From positions 8,229,501 through 8,293,500 of the forward strand of contig NC_135373.1 in the NCBI RefSeq assembly GCF_049243985.1: a DNA stretch of 64,000 nucleotides, read 5' to 3'. Below are positions 57,301 through 64,000 of this stretch, piece after piece. Origin of the DNA: Paroedura picta. Lineage: Eukaryota; Chordata; Lepidosauria; Squamata; Gekkonidae. The position numbers and the translations under genes were made by a program. The notes under the pieces were generated by a model, which did not search any database, was not told the DNA's origin, and saw only the letters and a program-made list of their open reading frames with translations. Numbering within the stretch: the stretch's first letter is position 1; the number at the start of each line of letters is the position of its first letter.

Positions 57301-60300
57301 GGGAAAAAATGGTTGGCCACTCCAGACATGGCACTCCCAACAGCCATACCCAATCAACAACATGTCAAGATCCCTTAACTGGGTGGGAACGTGGATTTCT
57401 CATCCAATTCTGTATTGTCAGCTCCACTTCTGCAGCCATTCTTCCACACAGAAGGCTGACGGGGACCTTTCTTAAGCCAGAGGTCTAGAGATTCCCAGCA
57501 CTGGCCCCAATCCCTTTGTGTGGGAAGCTATGGCTGACCCTGTCCTATAGGACCATCTCTCTGAGTACATCCCAGAAGAGCCTTGTGCTCAGCTAATACT
57601 AACAGGCTAGTGGTTCCTTTCCCCAGAGATATTTGGCTGGCCTCAACAAGAGCCAGAGTCTTTTTGTTCCGGTAGTTTTAATCCCTGACAGCAGTAACTG
57701 TGGATGGCATCGTCAGAGGTAGGGCACCTCCAGATGGGGACTTTTCTGTTGGAACAGTGAGAAAACATCAGGGACTAAAGCGACCAGGCCACGGCCCCAG
57801 AGCCTGGAAAACCCACAACACCCAGCTGACTCTGACCGTGAAAACCTTTGACAATTTCTCTAGTTTATTTCTACAGTATCGCTAACCAATCGCCAACAAC
57901 TATTGGGGGCTGGGGGAAAACAATTCCTGGCTTTGGGGCATTTGTACATGGCTATTCAAGCAAGTTGTGTCTCTGTTTCAAAAAGAAATTCAGAAATATC
58001 ACCACTGATTTGAATGCTTTGATTTTTTCTTGCATTCTCTGGCCCTGGGCATGTTTAGTTTGACCTGAGGTAAACTCTTTTGGGCGATTCTGAAAGATTA
58101 AACGTGGAATCAATTACAAGAGTGCTCAGATCTTGTCTTTTAGACCTGTTTATAACAGGATTAGAACTGTTTGATTCTGCCCCAGAAAATCCTGAGAAGG
58201 GGAAATTTCAGGGGACATTCTGAGACCTTGGTTCCTGGGCATCAGGAGGAAAAGGGCCTTCACAGACTCCAGAGTGTCTAGGGTGGGGTTGACCCATATG
58301 AGTGGCTCTGAGCCACTAGGTATGGGGAGAGAACTAAGGGCCTTTTCGCACGGGGATCTTTGTTGCAAATTGTTTGCGGAATGAAAAATTGCCATTTAAA
58401 ATAGTGGAATTCGTCGTTTTGCATACCTGCCTTTGTAGTGGAATCAGTTGCGTTTTTTAGCGTTTCCCACAGGCTTCCGGTCTCGGCAGAAATCGCTAGA
58501 AAGGAAGCGCTATTGCCAAGCTCGTCCCGCCCCTGGCCGTCAAGCAGCCAATGGGCAGCCGTTAGCATGCTCCCAAACAGCCCCTTTCCCTTTAAGAAAG
58601 GTTTTTAAAAAAACAAAAACAAAACAGACCCATAGCAACGAATCTAGGTAGATTCGTTGCAACGGAGAGACCCATCCAGCTGCCTAATGTGAGCTGTCGT
58701 TTGATTGTATGATCGTTGGCACGCTGCCTCGAGTGATAAAAAAAAAATCCCCCCCCCCTCTCACGGGCCCGATTTTCGGCTGAATTAATGTGTAAAAAAT
58801 AAAGGGACTTTATTTCAGCAAACGGGCTTTTATGTGGTTTGTGCTTAGTGACTAAAGGTGAAGGACTGAAGCCAGGGAAGCCTCTAAACAGAAAGAGGTT
58901 CGCTGGTGCGTTTATCCCCGCTCGCTCGGAGAAAAAAAAATGGCGATCGCTTCGCCGGAAGTTTGGAGGACAGGCTCAGGAGGAGGGACTTTGAAGAACC
59001 CGCAACAATGGTAACGCACAGGTCTTTAGCGCTAGTGTTGCAGATTGGTTGCAGGAGTGTATCGCTATCCGGAGGGTGAATCCACTTTTCTGGATTCCCC
59101 TGAAAGCGCTACAACGAAGCGCTTTTTGCTGATTGGTTTCAGGAGTGTTGCAGATTGTCTGCGACGTCGTGCGTTAAGGCAAATTAGTAGCGTTTTCAAT
59201 TAGCAACCATTGTGCTATTTTGAAGCCGTGCGAAATGGCCCTAAGTCTGCAGCAGTCAGTTCCTGAGAAATTGCAACAGGATGTCAGGATGTTCCCCTGA
59301 ACGGTGAGAAATGCTCTAGGGCTGCATATTGACTGGGATGGAGGCCACTGTTGCATGATGCTTTGCATGGGCCGGGTGTGCCCCCGATATCTATTCATGT
59401 ATATTTAGGTTTTAATGTCTTCGTCCACCTAAGTCATCCGGCATTCTCTCCTTAATTCTACATATCAATTACTTCTGATTTCCTAAAGTTATATTAGGAA
59501 GCACCAGCTGCGTCAGAGATATTTGAAGGGGGGGGGGGCTTGCTTTTAGGTCACACAAGGTCAGCTGCTTGGAGCAATCCAGAGGGCTAGTTTGCTTCTT
59601 CATTTTTATTTTTATTTTTGCTGAATGACGCCATTGCTGTATTGAACCTAATTAATGTATTCGTAAATTTCTTTTAAAGCTTTTAAAGAAAGGTTTCTTG
59701 AATGACAATAAGCGTCTGGTTTTGGGCACACAAAGACTCTGAGGATCTTTAGGGATCGACTCTGAAAGCCCCCTGGCTAGTTTGGACACTCTTGGAAGTT
59801 CAGCTCCCTCCTGAGGATGCTGCCTCCCTGTTGTGCTCCTCGTGTCTGGAATGGACAGGAACGCACACACGGAAATGCTCTGGCACCCAGCATGCAGATC
59901 CTGCTGTGCCAAAGTCCCTGCTGAACTGTTGACTATGCTCAGCAGGATCACTCCTTAGTCCCAGGGTGTCTCTGATGAGAAGATTCACCGGCCTCCTGGC
60001 CACCATCAGGAACGCCTCCCACTACTCGGAAATGCCTCAGACCATCTCGACAGGACCCCTCCTCCTGCTTTCCAGAGGCAATAAGAAGTCTGGAAGAAGT
60101 ACCTGTTGACACCCGGTGGCACTTACTTGGTCCGCTCTTAAATTTGGAGGAGGTCCATAAATGACTCTGCATTCCATGACTGGGGCCTGTTTGCAAGGAC
60201 AACAACAACAACAAAAGGTTTTGGCATCTCCAAGCATAGATCTTCCAACACCACATTGAGTTTCTGCCTAGTCAGACCATGAAGGGATCTGCTATTGGGC

Positions 60301-63300
60301 CTCGTTGATGCTGCTGAGGGCAGTAGGACTCCAGAGCCCCAGGAAATGCTTTCCCAAGTCAGATTCCTGAGATCCCTCAAGAGAAGCTCCAGGGACTGCC
60401 TTCTTGGGTGCGGAGCACGTGCTTGCACCACCCTTGAAGGGTTTCGCTTCAGCTGAGTTCAAATGCAGCTCTCTAGACCTTTCCCTCTCTGGCTGAGTGA
60501 GTGGCAGAGAGCAGGAAGAGATCATATTTTGAATGTGGCCAGATCATTTATGGAACCAAAGAACCAGCCCCATAGGGGGAAAAGATGCCTACTAATAACT
60601 TTCTTGATGCCCCCAAGTGTTTCAGAAAGGGAGGGGCTTTTGTCCAGCAAGCAAGGCCTCTGATTGGCCATTCAAGATCTGATCAATGGTGTATATTTAA
60701 GACTGTCACTTGGGTAACAGCTGCCAGCACAGCATAAGGACCCTGACGGTGTGACTGCTGGTAAGCTATTCATTCATTTATTTCTTTTCATATTCTTTGA
60801 CTGCCTTCCGCGGACACTGCCGGCTCATGGTGGTTTACAATAAAATCTTAAACCCCACATAAAATATACAGTACAATATAAAACCATAATGGTGGCAAAA
60901 ATGCCCCAATCTATAAACCTCCCCACTCCCGCCCATCCCTAGCCTGTAATAGCACCCCCTAGGGGGAGCATCTTCTGGTGATGTCAGGCCTGTGGGGCTC
61001 TGCCTTCCAGGCCCTGTGGAGCTGTGATAGGGCCCTCAGCTCTTCCAGGTGCTCATTCCGCCAGGCCGGGGCCAGGACTGAAAGGGCCCTGGCCCTGGCC
61101 CTGGTCGAGGCCAGAGATACCGACCGGGGACAACCAACCGATTCAAACTCAGACAGCAGAGTCCTGTGGGGGGCGTAAGGATACAAGTGGTTCCTCAGAA
61201 ATGTGGGGTCCTGGCCTCAGATGACCTTAAAGGTGAGAACCAAAACCTTAAACATGATCCGGAAACTAACTGGCCACCAATGCAGCTGCCTCAGGACAGG
61301 CTGGATGTGGGTCCTCCAGAATGACCTCGTGAGGACCCTAGCAGATGCATTTTGAACCAGTTGCAATTTCCGGTTCAGAGACAAGGGTAGGACCACGTAG
61401 AGCAAATTACAGAAGTCTAATCTGGAAGTGATCATTGCGTGGGTCACTGTGGCTAAGTATACTGGGACAGGTGAGGCGCTAGTAGCCTCGCCTGCTGCAG
61501 ATGGTACAACGCCTATTAGGCTACCCTCATGATCTGAGTCTCCATAGATAGGGAAGCATCAAAAATCCCCCTTGAATTCCTGGCAGTAGATGCAGCAATC
61601 AGCTTTACCCCATCCAGGGAGGGAAGGCATGCTTCCTGAACCTGCCCCCTTCTGCCCAGTCACAGGGCCTCCATCTTGGAGGGGTTGAGTTTCAGGCAAC
61701 TCTGCCTCAGCCAACCTTTTAGTTCCACCAACCATCCTGCATCAGAGGGACCTGAGGTACCCCCGAGCTCAAAAAGACTGGGCATTCCTGGTTTAGAGGG
61801 TTGGAGTGGGATCTAGTGGACCTTGATGGAACAATCCCCACACTCTGAAGCTGGTATGCATCTTTCGTCCATTCTGTCTAACCAGGATCATAAACTCAGG
61901 AAGTGAAAACTACACACTCCACCTTGAGCTCTTCTGACATACAGCAGGACTTAAAAGTGCACCCAATGGGCTTGCCTCAAAGTACTTCTCTAATTTACTC
62001 TTCTACAGCCCCATCTCCCATTCCTCTTACCTCCGAGGGCTGAATCGTTTCCTCCTCCTCGGTCTCCTCGGGGAACAGATTCTGTGGGAAAGGAGAAGAG
62101 AAGGAGCAAGAGGGACAAAGGAGCCCAGGTGATCGCAGAGATGCCAGCTTTGGGTTGGGAAATGCCTGGAGACATTGGGGGTGGAGCTGGGGCGGGATTT
62201 GGAGTGGGGAGGGAGCTCAGGGGAGTAGAACTCCACACCCTTCAAAGCAGCCATACTACTACTACTACTACTACTATTATTATTATTATTGATTTCCCAT
62301 CACTCCTAGAAATGGCTCATGGTAGGATACATTAATTCCATCATAAAAACCTCATAAAACCCCATTAAAATACCCTAGGTAGGACATAAAAATATTATAC
62401 ACAGATATATACGATCACCCAAAATTACAGTGGTGTAAAACAACTAGTCCCCCTCCCCCAAATTAATAACTAGAGTGAGCAGGGGAAAGGGGGCACAGTT
62501 GACTTAAAGCCATCACTTAACACCACTCCCCCCTAACATGGCTTAACACCGGGGGGCCCAATAAGATCTTTCTCATTGTCTTGCTGGGCCTCAACCAAAG
62601 ACCTGGTGGAAGAGCTCCATTCTGCAGGCCCTTGGGAACGCCAAAAGCTCCCACGGGGCCCAGAGCTCCTCTGGGTGCTCATTCCAACAAGTAAGGACCA
62701 GGACCGAAAAGGCCCTGATCCTGGTTGGGGCCAGGCACACTTCTCTGGGGCCTGGAACGCCAAACAAGTTGGTACCCGCAGAGTGTATAGGGCGTAAAGC
62801 TCTGTGGGGGGCATAGGGCGATTTGCGGACCCAGAATGGGGGTCCCAGAATTCGTAGGGCCTTTTTTCTAGGGGAACTGATCTCTGTAAGCTGGAGATGA
62901 GCTACAATTCCAAGGGATTCCCAGGTCTGACCTGGGGATGGGCATCCCAACGTGACCAGGTTAGCCGAATCTAGTGGCTTACCAAAAATGCCTTCTGATT
63001 AACCCCAGGTTATGACCCAATTCCCTAATTCTAAAAGAGTTCTGCAGGGCCTGCAAAATGGATCTCCTCCACCAGCCATTTGGTTGAGGTCAACCGAAAC
63101 TAAATAATACCTGCTGGGCTCCAAACCTCCCTGCCTTGAACCCATGCAATGGATCAGAACAACCATGGGCCTAGTAGATGGTTCACCAGGTTGGATGTTA
63201 TTTTCTCTGTTTATGGTTGTTATTACTGTTACCTTTTGTTCCTTATAAAAAGTGGGTTTGATGTACGTTCTACTTGAACTGCCCTGAGCCTAAGGATAGG

Positions 63301-63890
63301 GCAATACACAAACGTAATAAGTAAGTACCTTGCACAAAGCCGCCTTCCATTGGGCGTAGTCATTTGATGGCGTCTCCGGGCACTCATCGGTGTTTTGGGC
63401 CTCCTGGGCTGGTGTGGACTGTAGGAAGGCAAGTGAGAGAACATCGCTTGTCCAGAGTCACACAATGCACAGAGGTGGAAAGGATTTGGGAGGTTTTTGC
63501 TCTTCTCCTTTGGGGCCATCTTCAGATTTGATAAGGATGTTTTCCATCCTTTCACGCAAAGCATTGATGCCTATGTCAAAACATTGGGGGGGGGGAGCTT
63601 TCTGACACCCCCTTCAAGAAGACCTCCCTCCAGATTAACAAAGGTGCCCTTGGGAGTCTGCAGGTCTTGATCAATCAATAAATTTATCCAACTCTATAAA
63701 GCCCATGGGGCGTTTATTGCCGCTTGCAGATGATTCTCCTGACTGTGATTCCTGGATTCCCCTGTCAGCAGAAGGACCATGAGGACCTCGACCACCCCAA
63801 TTCCTACTCACATCAAATCCTTTTTCATGTCTCATGTACTCACCGGCTCTTCAGCAGAAACCTGCTCTTCAGGCCTTTGTTCTTCCGGAC
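41829..63890 (-). CDS. Unrecognised membrane protein with tandem 'PW..P' exon array, copy 2 (5' part beyond window)
   Basis: Paralogue of the gene at 2392-25174. Exons in transcription order: 63844-63890, 63329-63418, 62031-62081, 60127-60186, 57214-57291, 55054-55137, 54699-54782, 54340-54423, 53709-53780, 52504-52587, 51861-51932 (or 51831-51932), 50788-50871, 50141-50212, 49459-49524, 48374-48457, 47324-47419, 45679-45780, 45408-45512, 45137-45241, 43678-43789, 42311-42370, 42113-42199, 41829-42019. All splice borders and the frame are intact. It has one more 84-bp exon than copy 1 (54699-54782). Amino-acid differences are few, for example two changes in the 43678-43789 exon and Ser to Pro in 42311-42370. 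The transmembrane exon would lie just past the right edge. Confidence 0.72.
42380..43080 (+). mobile_element. CR1 LINE 3' region (unit 2)
   Basis: Duplicate of 2943-3640, almost unchanged. Confidence 0.7.
43678..43789 (-). CDS. Acidic Gln/Pro-rich exon (copy 2)
   Basis: Counterpart of 4242-4353 with frame and borders intact. Two replacements are visible: Gly to Ala at residue 6 and Ile to Phe in P-E-[I/F]-D-Q. Confidence 0.65.
45137..45780 (-). CDS. Three tandem copies of an IDQLWP exon (copy 2)
   Basis: Exons 45679-45780, 45408-45512 and 45137-45241 match the copy 1 set in number, length and phase, so the triplication predates the segmental duplication. Here all three donors read GTGGGT. 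Confidence 0.75.
46800..47177 (-). mobile_element. SPIN-like hAT element (unit 2)
   Basis: Same insertion as 7386-7809, with the same 8-bp duplication GTTTAATC at 46792-46799 and 47178-47185. It lacks an internal piece near 47020 and has better-preserved termini (CAGTGGTTCTC / GAGAACCACTG). Confidence 0.85.
47324..47419 (-). CDS. Coiled-coil exon (copy 2)
   Basis: Same 96-bp exon as 7956-8051, with acceptor CTCTTTCAG and one Ala-to-Leu change two residues from its end. Confidence 0.7.
48374..55137 (-). CDS. Tandem module-exon array (copy 2, one extra module)
   Basis: Long exons: 55054-55137, 54699-54782, 54340-54423, 52504-52587, 50788-50871, 48374-48457. Short exons: 53709-53780, 51861-51932, 50141-50212, 49459-49524. 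Patterns and borders match copy 1. Exons 54699-54782 and 54340-54423 are nearly identical and lie 359 bp apart, while copy 1 has only one exon at this place. Coding changes elsewhere are few and several are silent (for example TCA to TCC in 49459-49524). Confidence 0.78.
55369..56024 (+). mobile_element. Solo-LTR-like element (unit 2)
   Basis: Same element as 15660-16316 at the matching place in unit 2, differing from it by roughly 1.5-2%. The insertion therefore predates the segmental duplication. Confidence 0.4.
56706..56785 (-). pseudogene. Decayed module exon (copy 2)
   Basis: Same state as 16998-17077: good acceptor, no in-frame donor. The decay therefore predates the duplication or was shared by conversion. 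Confidence 0.5.
57214..57291 (-). CDS. First 'PW..P' module exon (copy 2)
   Basis: Same exon as 17506-17583 with identical borders and frame in unit 2. Confidence 0.65.
58338..59241. mobile_element. Non-autonomous Harbinger-like DNA transposon (unit 2)
   Basis: Duplicate of 18630-19534 with the same termini and TAA flanks; differs only in homopolymer length and a base or two. Confidence 0.75.
60127..60186 (-). CDS. Short proline-rich exon (copy 2)
   Basis: Same 60-bp exon, borders and frame as 20419-20478; no coding change seen. Confidence 0.6.
60768..61768 (-). mobile_element. L2-type LINE 3' half (unit 2)
   Basis: Near-identical copy of 21060-22060. Confidence 0.8.
62031..63890 (-). CDS. 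Three acidic linker exons (copy 2)
   Basis: Exons 63844-63890, 63329-63418 and 62031-62081, in the part of the duplication where the two units are nearly identical. I see no coding difference from copy 1. Confidence 0.7.
62256..62818 (-). mobile_element. L2-type LINE 3' end (unit 2)
   Basis: Copy of 22548-23110. Confidence 0.65.
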
Positions 63891-64000
63891 CTGTGGAAAA
63901 ATTAGACCATACTGAACATACTGAACAAGTCCGTCACCACTTAAGAAGTCCTGCAAGAAGCCAAAGTGAGCCTTGTGGTTGTCAGAATCCGCAAGCTCTG

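Overview
The window looks like nuclear DNA of a squamate reptile. This is an inference from the repeats: a BovB (RTE) LINE tail, CR1 and L2-type LINE tails, an R4/Dong-like LINE, a tRNA-derived lizard-type SINE, SPIN-like hAT elements and several short DNA transposons. No prokaryotic features are present. All genes are split into short exons, so the long uninterrupted reading frames are mostly chance or transposon frames; the real coding signal is a series of 47-191 bp exons bounded by splice sites.

Layout. Two large direct copies of one segment dominate. Unit 1 runs from about 364 to at least 24291; unit 2 starts at about 39608 and runs off the right edge at 64000. About 15.3 kb of single-copy sequence lies between them. 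Both units carry the 3' part of the same unrecognised minus-strand gene. In unit 1 it can be read from a juxtamembrane exon (25023-25174) and a transmembrane exon (24869-24968), through acidic exons (24181-22323), a proline-rich exon (20478-20419) and a tandem array of short phase-0 exons built on a 'PW..P' module (17583-9007). It then continues through a coiled-coil exon (8051-7956), three tandem copies of a 102-105 bp exon (6372-5729) and four final exons to a stop codon at 2392. The exon phases agree from end to end, giving roughly 700 residues of a single-pass membrane protein with a long repetitive tail. The N-terminal exons were not found.

The single-copy middle holds two plus-strand exons of a Siglec (CD33-like) lectin: a signal-peptide exon (32965-33046) and a V-set exon (37155-37565) that uses a GC donor. 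No further Ig, transmembrane or tail exons follow before unit 2 begins, so this looks like an orphaned or truncated Siglec locus. The rest of the middle is mostly transposon debris, including two hAT elements inserted one after the other at the same CTCTAAG target.

The two units differ in an informative way. By eye they diverge by about 1-2% up to about 16380/56088 and are then almost identical for the remaining ~7.9 kb. Unit 2 also has one extra 359-bp exon-bearing module. Together with the exon array, this indicates a locus that is still changing by tandem exon duplication and segmental duplication or conversion.
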